Positions 25,478 to 32,774 of a DNA stretch of 64,000 nt are shown in pieces. The notes beneath the pieces are model-generated. The model was not told the origin of the DNA. It did not search any database and saw only the letters and a list, made by a program, of their open reading frames with translations. Positions within the stretch are counted from its first letter, which is position 1; each line of letters begins with the position of its first letter. The stretch covers positions 9,052,001 through 9,116,000 of the forward strand of contig NZ_CP108488.1 in the NCBI RefSeq assembly GCF_035987325.1. Direction: 5' to 3'. Source of the DNA: Streptomyces sp. NBC_01244 (GTDB lineage: Bacteria; Actinomycetota; Actinomycetes; Streptomycetales; Streptomycetaceae). Made by a program: the position numbers and the translations under genes.

Positions 25478-25920
25478 GCGACCGGTTGTTCGGCGCGCTT
25501 CCTGAAGGCGTCGAGCACCTGCGGCCAGCCGCCGGTGTTGTCCTTCAGCGCCTTGTCGCGCAGTTCCTCGGAGCCGGCCAGTGCCGCGAACCCGCTCTCC
25601 ACGACGCGCAGCCGCGTCTTGCCCCCCTCGCGGCTCAGCGTGAACTCCACCAGGGTGCTGTTGTCCTCGCGCAGCTCCTGCCCGGGGAAGGCGCTGGCCC
25701 ACCGGTACGCCAGGTAGGTGGGCGGCTCGACCTTCTCCACCCGTACCGGGAACTCGCCGTACTCGCTGTTCTTCGCCACGACCGACTCCCCTTCCCTGGC
25801 CACCATGCCGGCCAGGCTCCCCTCGTCGGCCACCCAGAAGCCCGGCTCGGCCACCAGGGACCAGACCCGCTCCAGGGGCGCCTCGATCAGGGTGTCGCGT
25901 TCGATCCGGTCCGCGTTCAT
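25474..25920 (-). CDS. SRPBCC (AHSA1-like) protein
   Basis: This 148-residue protein has the START/Bet v1-like fold pattern: TLIEAPLERVWSLVAEPGFWV at the start (parts TLIEAPLERVWSLV and EPGFWV), VEFTLSREGGKTRLRVVESGF in the centre, and a C-terminal helix GGWPQVLDAFRKRAEQ. Such proteins bind hydrophobic ligands. In ArsR-SRPBCC pairs the SRPBCC protein is thought to bind the inducing ligand or modulate the operon. It is the first gene of the operon; the ATG has AAGGAGT upstream. Confidence 0.87.
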   Translation of the reverse strand: MNADRIERDTLIEAPLERVWSLVAEPGFWVADEGSLAGMVAREGESVVAKNSEYGEFPVRVEKVEPPTYLAYRWASAFPGQELREDNSTLVEFTLSREGGKTRLRVVESGFAALAGSEELRDKALKDNTGGWPQVLDAFRKRAEQPVA

Positions 25921-25956
25921 CAGGGACTCCTTCGTCGCAAGCCATTGAGTGATTCA

Positions 25957-25976
25957 GTGCAACTCCAGAGTTGCAC
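25957..25976. promoter_or_regulatory. Inverted repeat 1, probable ArsR operator
   Basis: GTGCAACT-CCAG-AGTTGCAC is a perfect 8-bp inverted repeat with a 4-bp spacer. It lies 37 bp upstream of the SRPBCC start, in the AT-richer divergent promoter region. Confidence 0.7.
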
Positions 25977-25981
25977 GTCGT

Positions 25982-26017
25982 TCGCCCTCGCGCAACCACA
26001 AGGTTGCACGAGGGCGA
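25982..26017. promoter_or_regulatory. Inverted repeat 2 (16-bp arms), probable ArsR operator
   Basis: Arms TCGCCCTCGCGCAACC (25982-25997) and GGTTGCACGAGGGCGA (26002-26017) pair with one mismatch around ACAA. Its core GCAACC-N4-GGTTGC resembles repeat 1. The centres are 33 bp apart, close to three helical turns, and both sit between the divergent operon and the DUF1801 gene. Confidence 0.65.
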
Positions 26018-26053
26018 GTGGCGAGCGGCGCGGGTTCGCCTACGCTCAGGTCC

Positions 26054-26419
26054 ATGGTGCAGAGCCGGGCGGAAGACGTGGACGCATACCTCGCCGAGGT
26101 CCCCGAGGAGCGCAGGGAGGCACTGACCCGGCTGCGCGAACTGTGCCGGACCGAGCTGCGCGGATTCACCGAGGTGATGGCGTACGGGATGCCCGCGTAC
26201 GAGCGGGAGGGCGTCGGGGAGATCGCCTTCGCGAGCCAGAAGCAGTACGTCTCCTTCTACCTGATGCGCGACGACGTCCGCGAGGCCTTCGAGGAGCGGC
26301 TCGCGGGCCATGACATGGGCAAGGTCTGCCTGCGCTTCCGCAGGCCGGAGAAGATCGACTTCCCCCTCCTGAAGGACCTGCTGCGGGCCACGGCGGCCGG
26401 TCCCGGGAAGGTCTCCTGA
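26054..26419 (+). CDS. DUF1801 / YdhG-like protein
   Basis: This 121-residue cytoplasmic protein has the DUF1801 pattern: VDAYLAEVPEERREALTRLRELC (parts VDAYLAEVPEER and LTRLRELC), EVMAYGMPAYER, IAFASQKQYVSFYLM and GKVCLRFRRPEKID. Relatives are of unknown function. It lies divergent from the SRPBCC-ArsR operon and shares the region carrying both inverted repeats, so it may be in the same regulon. ATG 26054 is the first start after those repeats; an earlier in-frame start would run through them. Confidence 0.83.
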   Translation: MVQSRAEDVDAYLAEVPEERREALTRLRELCRTELRGFTEVMAYGMPAYEREGVGEIAFASQKQYVSFYLMRDDVREAFEERLAGHDMGKVCLRFRRPEKIDFPLLKDLLRATAAGPGKVS

Positions 26420-26471
26420 CCCTCGCGGCGAGAGGCCGTCGGGACAACCGAAAAGAATGTTGAGCGCAGGC

Positions 26472-26498
26472 TGTCACAACCGCCGACCGGCCGGTGTC
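26472..26498 (+). promoter_or_regulatory. ECF41-type promoter
   Basis: TGTCACA (26472-26478), exactly 16 nt, then TGTC (26495-26498). The published ECF41 promoter is TGTCACA-N16-CGTC, so only one base differs. The start codon of the oxidoreductase is 38 nt downstream of the -10. Confidence 0.75.
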
Positions 26499-26535
26499 TT
26501 GTGTCCGAACCCTCGAAACGAAGGAGACGGACACC

Positions 26536-27741
26536 ATGGCTGAGAACACCCGCGTGATCGTGATCGGCGGCGGATACGCCGGAGTGATGGCCGCCAACCG
26601 CCTGAAGCAGCGCGAGGACGTCACGGTGACCCTGGTCAATCCGCGTGCGGTCTTCGTGGAGCGGATCCGCCTGCACCAGCTGGCGGGCGGAACCCACGAG
26701 GCCGTGGTCGCGTACGACAAGGTCCTGGCCGAGGGGGTGGCCCTGCTCGTCGACTCCGTCGAACGCATCGACACCGCCGAGCGCGGCGTGACGCTGGCCT
26801 CGGGTGGCCGGCTCGCCTACGACTACCTCGTCTACGCGGTCGGCAGCGGCAGCGCGGACCCGACCGTGCCGGGCGCGGCCGAGTTCGCCCACCCGATCGC
26901 CACCCTGGAGGACGCGCAGCGGCTGCGGCCGGTCCTCGACGCCGCGCCCCGGACGGCCGCGGTGACGGTGGTCGGCGCCGGTCCGACCGGCATCGAGACC
27001 GCCGCCGAACTGGCCGAGCAGGGCCGGGCCGTGACCCTGGTCTGCGGCGGGGTCCTCGGCCCGTACCTCCACGCCCGCGGGCGGCGCTCCGTGGCCCGGC
27101 GGCTGACGGCGCTCGGGGTGCGCGTGCTCGAGGGCCCGGACACCAAGGTGACGGCCGTGACGCGCGACGCCGTCCGGCTCGCGGACGGCCGCGAACCGGC
27201 GGGCGCGGTGACCATCTGGACCGCCGGTTTCGGCGTCCCGGACCTGGCCGCGCGCAGCGGGCTGCGCACCGACGCCCTGGGCCGCCTGCTCACGGACGAG
27301 ACGTTGACCAGCGTGGACGACGGGCGCGTCTTCGCGGCCGGGGACTCGGCGGCGCCTTCGGGCCTGGCTCCGCGGATGAGCTGCCAGGCCGCGACGCCGA
27401 TGGGCGCGCGGGTCGCCGACACGGTGCTGAGCCGGATCGAGGGCGAACAGCCGGAGACCCTCAACTCGGTGTTCGCCGGCCAGTGCATCAGCCTGGGCCG
27501 AGACGCCGGCATCTTCCAGTTCGCCCACAAGAACGACACCGCGCTGTGGTTCCACATCGGCGGCCGGACCGGCGCGAAGCTCAAGGAAGTCGTGTGCAAG
27601 GGCACCGTCAAGCACCTGGCCGCGGAGGCCGGCAAGCCGGGTTCGTACGGCTTGCACCGCGTGTCCGGCGGCGACGCCCGCGGCCGGCGCCTGGAGGCCG
27701 AGCAGGGCGGGGCCAGGGCCGCCGCCGATCAGACCGCTTGA
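26536..27741 (+). CDS. FAD/NAD(P)-dependent oxidoreductase (NDH-2-like)
   Basis: This 401-residue protein has the N-terminal FAD dinucleotide fold VIVIGGGYAGVMAANRL, the second NAD(P) fold VTVVGAGPTGIETAAELAEQ, TIWTAGFGVPD and the FAD-binding VFAAGDSAA. This is the pyridine-nucleotide disulfide oxidoreductase/NDH-2-like layout without redox cysteines or a clear membrane anchor. The substrate is unknown. AAGGAG precedes the ATG at 26536. It is the likely main target of the adjacent ECF41 sigma factor, since ECF41 groups are paired with carboxymuconolactone, oxidoreductase or epimerase genes. Confidence 0.87.
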   Translation: MAENTRVIVIGGGYAGVMAANRLKQREDVTVTLVNPRAVFVERIRLHQLAGGTHEAVVAYDKVLAEGVALLVDSVERIDTAERGVTLASGGRLAYDYLVYAVGSGSADPTVPGAAEFAHPIATLEDAQRLRPVLDAAPRTAAVTVVGAGPTGIETAAELAEQGRAVTLVCGGVLGPYLHARGRRSVARRLTALGVRVLEGPDTKVTAVTRDAVRLADGREPAGAVTIWTAGFGVPDLAARSGLRTDALGRLLTDETLTSVDDGRVFAAGDSAAPSGLAPRMSCQAATPMGARVADTVLSRIEGEQPETLNSVFAGQCISLGRDAGIFQFAHKNDTALWFHIGGRTGAKLKEVVCKGTVKHLAAEAGKPGSYGLHRVSGGDARGRRLEAEQGGARAAADQTA

Positions 27742-27820
27742 GCCGGCCGGCCGATCAGATGATCATGAGCTGATTCGAACCGCCCGAAGGCCAACGGAAA
27801 CCGACGGAAGAGAACCCACC

Positions 27821-28732
27821 ATGGACACCCCAGTGCAGGGGCCTGATCAGGCGACCGAGACCTTCGTCGCGCACCGCAACCTGCTCTTCACCGTCGCCTA
27901 CGAGATGCTCGGCTCGGCGGCCGACGCCGAGGACGTGCTGCAGGAGACCTGGCTGCGCTGGGCGGGCGTCGATCTCGGCACGGTCACCGATCAGCGCGCC
28001 TACCTGGTGCGCATCACCACCCGCCAGGCGCTGAACCGGCTGCGCACCATGAGCCGCCGCAAGGAGGCCTACGTCGGCCAGTGGCTGCCGGAGCCGCTGC
28101 TCACCGCGCCGGACGTGGCCGAGGACGTGGAACTGGCCGAGAGCATGTCCATGGCGATGATGCTGGTCCTGGAGACGCTCGGGCCGACCGAGCGGGCCGT
28201 CTTCGTGCTCCGCGAGGTGTTCGGCCTCGACTACGAGGAGATCGCGGCCGCCGTCGACAAGACGCCGGCGGCCGTCCGGCAGATCGCGCACCGGTCCCGC
28301 AAGCACGTCGACGCGCGCCGCCCCCGCCGGACGGTTTCCGCGAGAGAGACCCGGGCGGCCGTGGAATCGTTCCGGCGGGCGTTCGAAACCGGGGACCTGC
28401 AGGGTCTCCTCGACGTGCTCGCCCCCGAGGTCGTCTACATGGGCGACGGCGGCGGCATCAAGCACGCCGCACTGCGGCCGATCGTCGGCGCCGTCAGCGT
28501 GGCCCGCGTCTTCGCCGGCATGTCGGGCAAGGCCGCCAAGGGCGGCATCTCGTTCTCCTTCGCCCCCACCATGGTCAACGGCACCCCGGCCCTGGCCGTC
28601 CACATCGACGGGGAGTTCGACGGAGTCATCGCCTTCCACGTCCAGGACACCCGCATCACCGGCCTCTACTTCGTCCGCAACCCGGAGAAGCTGTCCCACG
28701 TCGTGACCGAGACCACGCCCACCCTGCGGTGA
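27821..28732 (+). CDS. ECF41-family sigma factor with SnoaL-like C-terminal domain (SigJ-like)
   Basis: This 303-residue protein has sigma2 (about 15-85, AYEMLGSAADAEDVLQETWL) and sigma4 (about 130-185, LGPTERAVFVLREVFGLDYEEIA in parts). It also has a C-terminal SnoaL/NTF2-like domain with the ECF41 hallmark DGGG (GDGGGIKHAA) and NPEKL near the end. In ECF41 proteins the C-terminal extension replaces an anti-sigma factor and tunes activity. No anti-sigma gene is nearby, as expected. The upstream oxidoreductase carries an ECF41-type promoter. The 79-bp gap contains no clear second promoter, so it may be cotranscribed and autoregulated. Confidence 0.9.
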   Translation: MDTPVQGPDQATETFVAHRNLLFTVAYEMLGSAADAEDVLQETWLRWAGVDLGTVTDQRAYLVRITTRQALNRLRTMSRRKEAYVGQWLPEPLLTAPDVAEDVELAESMSMAMMLVLETLGPTERAVFVLREVFGLDYEEIAAAVDKTPAAVRQIAHRSRKHVDARRPRRTVSARETRAAVESFRRAFETGDLQGLLDVLAPEVVYMGDGGGIKHAALRPIVGAVSVARVFAGMSGKAAKGGISFSFAPTMVNGTPALAVHIDGEFDGVIAFHVQDTRITGLYFVRNPEKLSHVVTETTPTLR

Positions 28733-28933
28733 ACGCCGGCCGTTACCCGCCCGGCGGGGGAGGGACTGGCAGCAGGTCGCCCATGCCCTCCCCTCCCTCC
28801 GCGGGTTCCGAGCCCGCACCCGCCGAATGCGGTGCACCGGGGGGACCCGAACGTGTGGCTGTGGGAGGGGATGCCGGGGTGAGGGGTCGGTATGCGGGTA
28901 CCTCGCATCCGAAACCCCGTCGCAGGAGGAACC

Positions 28934-29713
28934 ATGCTCGGTACCGACTACCGCACCGGCTCGCCCAACTGGATCGACCTCGGGAGCCCGGACATCCCCC
29001 GGGCCGCGGCCTTCTACCGGGCCGTCTTCGGCTGGGAGTTCCACCTGCTCGGGCCCGAGACCGGCGGGTACGGGTTCTTCCAGGCGGACGGGAAGACCGT
29101 CGCCGCGGTCGGGCAGCTCGACCCGGGTGCGACCTCCGCGTGGACCGTGTACTTCCGGACCGACGACGCGGAGGCCACCACCCGCGGCGTGCGCGGCGGC
29201 GGCGGCACCGTCCGCGTCGAGCCGATGGACGTCATGGGGGAGGGGTGGCTCGCGCAGTTCACCGACCAGCAGGGCGCCGAATTCGCCATCTGGAAGCCGG
29301 GCCGGACACCGGGACTGGAGCTGACCTCCGTCGACAACGCGCTGTGCTGGGTCGAACTGCACGTGCCGGACCCGATGGCGGCGCTGGCCTTCTACGGAGC
29401 CCTCTTCGGGACGCGCTCCCGGGAGATGGAGGCGCCCGGGATGACCTACCAGGTGCTCAGCACCGCCGCCGGGGACCAGGAGGACGGCTCCTTCGGCGGG
29501 GTGGCACCGCTGATGGAGGGGGAGACGGACGCCCGCTGGGTGCCGTACTTCGCGGTCGCGGACGTGGACGCCGTGGTGAGCACCGCACGGACCGCCGGCG
29601 GCACGGTGCTGATGCCGGGCGCGGACGTGCCCGACGTCGGGCGGATCGCCTGGCTGGCGGACCCGAGCGGGGCGGTCTTCGCCCTGCTCAAGGCCGCGCC
29701 GCGGGCGGAGTGA
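28934..29713 (+). CDS. Two-domain VOC (glyoxalase/dioxygenase fold) protein
   Basis: This 259-residue protein has two tandem VOC modules: one with PNWIDLGSPDIPRAAAFYRAVFGW and one with VELHVPDPMAALAFYGALFG (quoted in parts). Each ends near an acidic residue before the C-terminal strand (EFAIWKP and AVFALLKA). VOC proteins include metal-dependent lyases, dioxygenases and antibiotic-binding proteins; the reaction is unknown here. AGGAGGA lies 6 nt before the ATG at 28934. It is separated from the sigma factor by 201 bp of GC-rich sequence and probably has its own promoter. Confidence 0.85.
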   Translation: MLGTDYRTGSPNWIDLGSPDIPRAAAFYRAVFGWEFHLLGPETGGYGFFQADGKTVAAVGQLDPGATSAWTVYFRTDDAEATTRGVRGGGGTVRVEPMDVMGEGWLAQFTDQQGAEFAIWKPGRTPGLELTSVDNALCWVELHVPDPMAALAFYGALFGTRSREMEAPGMTYQVLSTAAGDQEDGSFGGVAPLMEGETDARWVPYFAVADVDAVVSTARTAGGTVLMPGADVPDVGRIAWLADPSGAVFALLKAAPRAE

Positions 29714-29728
29714 CCGCGAACCGGACGG

Positions 29729-30313
29729 TCAGCCGGTGAAGGCTTCGACGAGCGTCCATACGGCCAGCACGGCCATGCACAGGGCGCCGAAGCGCTGGAC
29801 GGTCTTGAGGGGGACCCGCTTGGCGATGAACCGGCCCACGATCAGGGCGAGGGCGGAGACCGACATGAGGGCCGCGGCGGAACCGATGGCGGTGGGCAGC
29901 CAGCCGTTGGTGGCGGCGAGGTTGGCGGTGGTGATCTGCGTCAGGTCACCCCATTCGCCGATGAAGACGGCCATGAACGCCGTGGTGAAGACGGGCCAGA
30001 AACCGGTGACGGCCTTGGCCGCCGAGTCCGCCTCGTCGTCGTCCGCGCCGGAGCGCATCATGACGACGGCGCCGAAGGCGAACAGGGCGGCGGAGGTGAG
30101 CTTGACGGCCATGTTCGGCAGCATGCCGATCAGGCTTCCGGCGCCGACCGCGATGGTCACGTGCACGAGGAACGCGGTGGAGGTGCCGAACCACACGTAC
30201 AGGGGCCGCATCCGGGTGCCCATGGCCAGTGAGGCGAACATGGTCTTGTCGGGGAGCTCGGCGAGGAAGATCAGACCGAAGGCGGTGAAGATCGCCACGG
30301 GGTCGAGAGTCAT
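29729..30313 (-). CDS. GDT1/TMEM165 (UPF0016) Mn2+/Ca2+ transporter
   Basis: This 194-residue membrane protein has six predicted helices in two homologous halves, each with the E-x-x-D-[KL]-T signature: AELPDKTMF in TM1 and GEWGDLTQI in the second half. The family exports or exchanges Mn2+ (or Ca2+) for H+. ATG 30313 is the correct start; earlier in-frame codons lie in the leader RNA. Control by the yybP-ykoY riboswitch at 30450-30554 strongly supports a manganese-export role. Confidence 0.92.
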   Translation of the reverse strand: MTLDPVAIFTAFGLIFLAELPDKTMFASLAMGTRMRPLYVWFGTSTAFLVHVTIAVGAGSLIGMLPNMAVKLTSAALFAFGAVVMMRSGADDDEADSAAKAVTGFWPVFTTAFMAVFIGEWGDLTQITTANLAATNGWLPTAIGSAAALMSVSALALIVGRFIAKRVPLKTVQRFGALCMAVLAVWTLVEAFTG

Positions 30314-30410
30314 TCCGGATGCTGCTTTCTGCTGGAGCCGGGCTCTGATGGCTCGGATCGGCACCCAGCAGGGGGGCGACGGGAAGAACCACTCGGCCCG
30401 GCACGACGAA

Positions 30411-30434
30411 GCGGCCCACACGGTGATGTGGGAC
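30411..30434 (-). promoter_or_regulatory. Hairpin in riboswitch expression platform
   Basis: CCCACA-TCACCG-TGTGGG on the minus strand, just downstream of the riboswitch aptamer and about 100 nt before the GDT1 start. It may be part of the switching structure. Confidence 0.4.
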
Positions 30435-30449
30435 GGGTCATGCCTTGGC

Positions 30450-30554
30450 CGAAGGTCTCGTCCGCCCCGCACGTGAAGCGCGGTGGCCCGGTGGCCGGGA
30501 CCCGTCGAGGCGTCCAGTATGTCGACCAGCGGTTTTCGGGACTACTCCCCTTCG
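30450..30554 (-). ncRNA. yybP-ykoY: yybP-ykoY manganese riboswitch
   Basis: Read on the minus strand, the P1 stem pairs CGAAGG (30549-30554) with CCTTCG (30450-30455). The 5' side continues as the family consensus GGGGAGTAGTC. A central internal-loop segment GGTCGACATACTGG matches the conserved CAUACU-type loop, and the 3' side is GACGAGACCTTCGGC, matching UGAGACC. These elements form the Mn2+ pocket of known members. It lies 137 nt upstream of the GDT1/TMEM165 gene, the most common partner. Mn2+ binding is expected to turn expression on. Confidence 0.85.
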
Positions 30555-30615
30555 CTGCGGACAACTGTAACAGCGGCGGCGGGTGCCCCGTGAGGGCCGG
30601 AGGTCCCGGGGGCGG

Positions 30616-31833
30616 CTAGCCGAAACGGACGGGGAGGTACTTGACCCCGTTGATGAAGTCCGAGCGCAGGCGGCGTACCTCCCCCGTGAGGGACACCTCC
30701 GGATGGCGGCGCAGGAGCTCCCGGACCAGGGCCTTGATCTGGGTGCGGGCGAGGCCGGCTCCCAGGCAGAAATGGGGGCCGCCGCCCCCGAAGGTGAGGT
30801 GCTCGTTCGGGGTGCGGCGGATGTCGAAGGCGAAGGGGTCGGCGAAGACCTCCTCATCGCGGTTGGCGGAGGTGTAGTACGTGACCACCTTCTGCCCCTC
30901 GGCGACGGGCCGCCCGTGCAGGACGGTGTCACGGGTGGCGGTGCGCCGGAAGTTGTGGATCGAGCCGCCCCAGCGCAGGAACTCCTCCGTCGCGGTGGTC
31001 CACAGGGCCTCGTCCCCGGGGGCCGCGGCCAGTTCGGCACGCGCCGCGGGGTGGTCGATCAGGGCGATCAGGGCCCCGGAGAGCAGGTTGCGGGTGGTCT
31101 CGTTGCCCGCGACGCAGAGCAGGACGAAGAACATGTTGATCTCGTCCAAGGACAGCCGGTCCCCGTCGACCTCGGCGTGCACCAGCGTCGAGAGGATGTC
31201 CTCCCGGGGGCGGGCCCGCCGCTCGTCGGCCAGCGCGTCGCAGTAGGCGTAGATCTCGGCGGCCGCGAGATCACTGTCGTGCTTACCGGCCGAGAGCTCG
31301 GGGTCCTGGGAGCCCGCCATCCGGTTGCTCCACTCGAAGATCAGCCGCTCGTCCCCCTCGGGCACGCCGACCATCTCGCAGATCGTCTGGATCGGCAGCC
31401 ACGCGGCGACCTCCGCGACGAAGTCCATGTCCCGGCCCGGGGTGACCGCGCGCTCCACCAGGGTGACCGCCCGCTCCTGGATCCGGGCCGCGAGCCTGCG
31501 TACGACGCGGGGCGTGAAGCCCGCGCTGACCAGCGAGCGGTACCGGGAGTGGCGCGGGGCGTCCATGCCCAGCAGGACCAGGCGCAGGGTCTCCAGGGAC
31601 TCGGGGTTCTGGTCGCGGATCATGAACGAGCCGAGTTCGGTGGACCAGAGCTCGGGGTCGCGGCTGACGGCCTTGACGTCGGCGTGGCGGGTGACGGCGT
31701 AGAAGCCGGCGTGCCGGCCCGGCACCTCGTGCCAGTGGACCGGGTCCTCCCGGCGCAGCCGGGTGAACTGGGCGTGCGGGACCTCACGGGCCCAGGTGTC
31801 CTCAAGGAGGTCTATCTCGCCGGTGGGCAGCAC
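30616..31833 (-). CDS. Cytochrome P450
   Basis: This 405-residue class I bacterial P450 has the I-helix oxygen-binding VAGNETTRN, the K-helix ExxR in TEEFLRWGGSIHNFRR and the heme loop FGGGGPHFCLGAGLAR. TFG-type phenylalanine and cysteine ligand are intact. There is no signal peptide, so it is cytoplasmic. GTG 31833 is preferred because GAAGGGAA lies 7 nt upstream; a longer frame to 31884 has no RBS. No ferredoxin or ferredoxin reductase is adjacent, so it must use partners from elsewhere. It lies downstream of a TetR gene in the same orientation, which may control it. Confidence 0.93.
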   Translation of the reverse strand: MLPTGEIDLLEDTWAREVPHAQFTRLRREDPVHWHEVPGRHAGFYAVTRHADVKAVSRDPELWSTELGSFMIRDQNPESLETLRLVLLGMDAPRHSRYRSLVSAGFTPRVVRRLAARIQERAVTLVERAVTPGRDMDFVAEVAAWLPIQTICEMVGVPEGDERLIFEWSNRMAGSQDPELSAGKHDSDLAAAEIYAYCDALADERRARPREDILSTLVHAEVDGDRLSLDEINMFFVLLCVAGNETTRNLLSGALIALIDHPAARAELAAAPGDEALWTTATEEFLRWGGSIHNFRRTATRDTVLHGRPVAEGQKVVTYYTSANRDEEVFADPFAFDIRRTPNEHLTFGGGGPHFCLGAGLARTQIKALVRELLRRHPEVSLTGEVRRLRSDFINGVKYLPVRFG

Positions 31834-31866
31834 GGGGCGGTTCCCTTCGTCGGACGGATCGGGAGG

Positions 31867-31954
31867 CACGGATCTCGGTGGCACGGATCGCGGTCGTACG
31901 GATCTGGTCGTACGGATCGGGGTGGCACGGATCGGGGTGGCCGGATCGGAGTCG
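31867..31954 (+). repeat. 15-bp imperfect tandem repeat array between tetR and P450
   Basis: Six copies of about 14-15 bp: CACGGATCTCGGTGG, CACGGATCGCGGTCG, TACGGATCTGGTCG, TACGGATCGGGGTGG, CACGGATCGGGGTGG and CCGGATCGGAGTCG. They end 6 bp before the TetR stop and lie about 30 bp upstream of the P450 start. Confidence 0.88.
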
Positions 31955-31960
31955 TGCGGG

Positions 31961-32626
31961 TCAGCAGGCCCTGCCGAGCCCCAGGACGGCGCCGAGGGCC
32001 TCGACGACGAGCCCGTCGGGGACCGCTCCCGGCTCCAGACGGTGCTGCATGGCGAGTCCCAGGAGGATGCCGAGCACGAGGGCTCCGGTCTCCTCCGGCG
32101 TACGGGTCAACGGCGTGCCGGTGGCCTCGGCCCAGTCGGCCAGGCCCTCGCCGAGCCGGGCGCGGACCTCGGTGTACCGCTGGGCGAGCCGGTCTCCGAC
32201 GAGGGGGCGGCCGCGTGCCGCGTGCAGCCACAGCTCCGTCTCCAGCAGCAGCCAGGAGTCGCCGCGCTCGGGGTGCGGGCGGGTCAGGCTGCCCCACATC
32301 GCGGAGAAGTGCACGGCCGGGTCGGCCGGGTCGCCGGCCGCGATCTCGGCCGCCAGCTCCTCGCTCGTACGCTCCTTCCAGACCTCCAGGAGCGCCAGCA
32401 GCAGGCCCTCCTTGCCGCCGAAATGGCTGTACAGCGCGCCCGTGGTGCGCCCGGCCGCCTCGGCGACGGCTTCGGCGGAGACGGCGTGGAACCCCTTGCG
32501 GGCGAAGAGGTCGGCCGCCGCGTCGATGAGGCGGGCGCGGCTCTCGGACTTGCGCTGCGCCTGCGGGGTGCGATGCCCCTGCGGGGTGCGGCGCCGGGTC
32601 TGTTCTCGCGTGCGGGACGGCTCCAC
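31961..32626 (-). CDS. TetR-family transcriptional repressor
   Basis: This 221-residue protein has an N-terminal HTH in ARLIDAAADLFARKGFHAVSAEAVAEAAGRTTGALYSHFGGKEGLL (motif parts FARKGFHAVS and TTGALYSHF). The C-terminal ligand domain includes LLLETELWLHAARG, typical of TetR_C_6-like regulators. A ~27-residue basic extension precedes the HTH. The likely target is its own promoter at 32701-32729 and/or the P450 downstream. Divergent FUSC gene control is also possible. Confidence 0.88.
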   Translation of the reverse strand: MEPSRTREQTRRRTPQGHRTPQAQRKSESRARLIDAAADLFARKGFHAVSAEAVAEAAGRTTGALYSHFGGKEGLLLALLEVWKERTSEELAAEIAAGDPADPAVHFSAMWGSLTRPHPERGDSWLLLETELWLHAARGRPLVGDRLAQRYTEVRARLGEGLADWAEATGTPLTRTPEETGALVLGILLGLAMQHRLEPGAVPDGLVVEALGAVLGLGRAC

Positions 32627-32653
32627 CGGGCCTCCGGGGTGCTGGTCGTATGG

Positions 32654-32704
32654 GGATGCCGAGCTACAGCGGGTGCCGAGTTATATCGGGCTGCCGATGT
32701 AAGT
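32654..32704. repeat. 17-bp imperfect repeats upstream of tetR (possible operator)
   Basis: GGATGCCGAGCTACAGC (32654-32670), GGGTGCCGAGTTATATC (32671-32687) and a partial GGGCTGCCGATGTAAG. The centre GCCGAGTTATATCGGGC is roughly palindromic. The repeats lie at and downstream of the expected tetR transcription start. Confidence 0.5.
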
Positions 32705-32729
32705 TGCGCCCTCCCTGACGAAGTGTCAA
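32701..32729 (-). promoter_or_regulatory. Sigma70-type promoter for tetR
   Basis: Minus strand TTGACA (32724-32729), 17-bp spacer, CAACTT (32701-32706). Perfect -35 and acceptable HrdB-like -10, 75 bp upstream of the TetR start. Confidence 0.55.
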
Positions 32730-32774
32730 GCGGTACCGCAGGACCGCACAGGTCCCCGGTGGCACGCTGAAAGG

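Noticed and set aside
30314..30472. In-frame upstream extension of the GDT1 protein
   Set aside because: The extension lies in the riboswitch and expression platform, and family members begin at the ATG at 30313.
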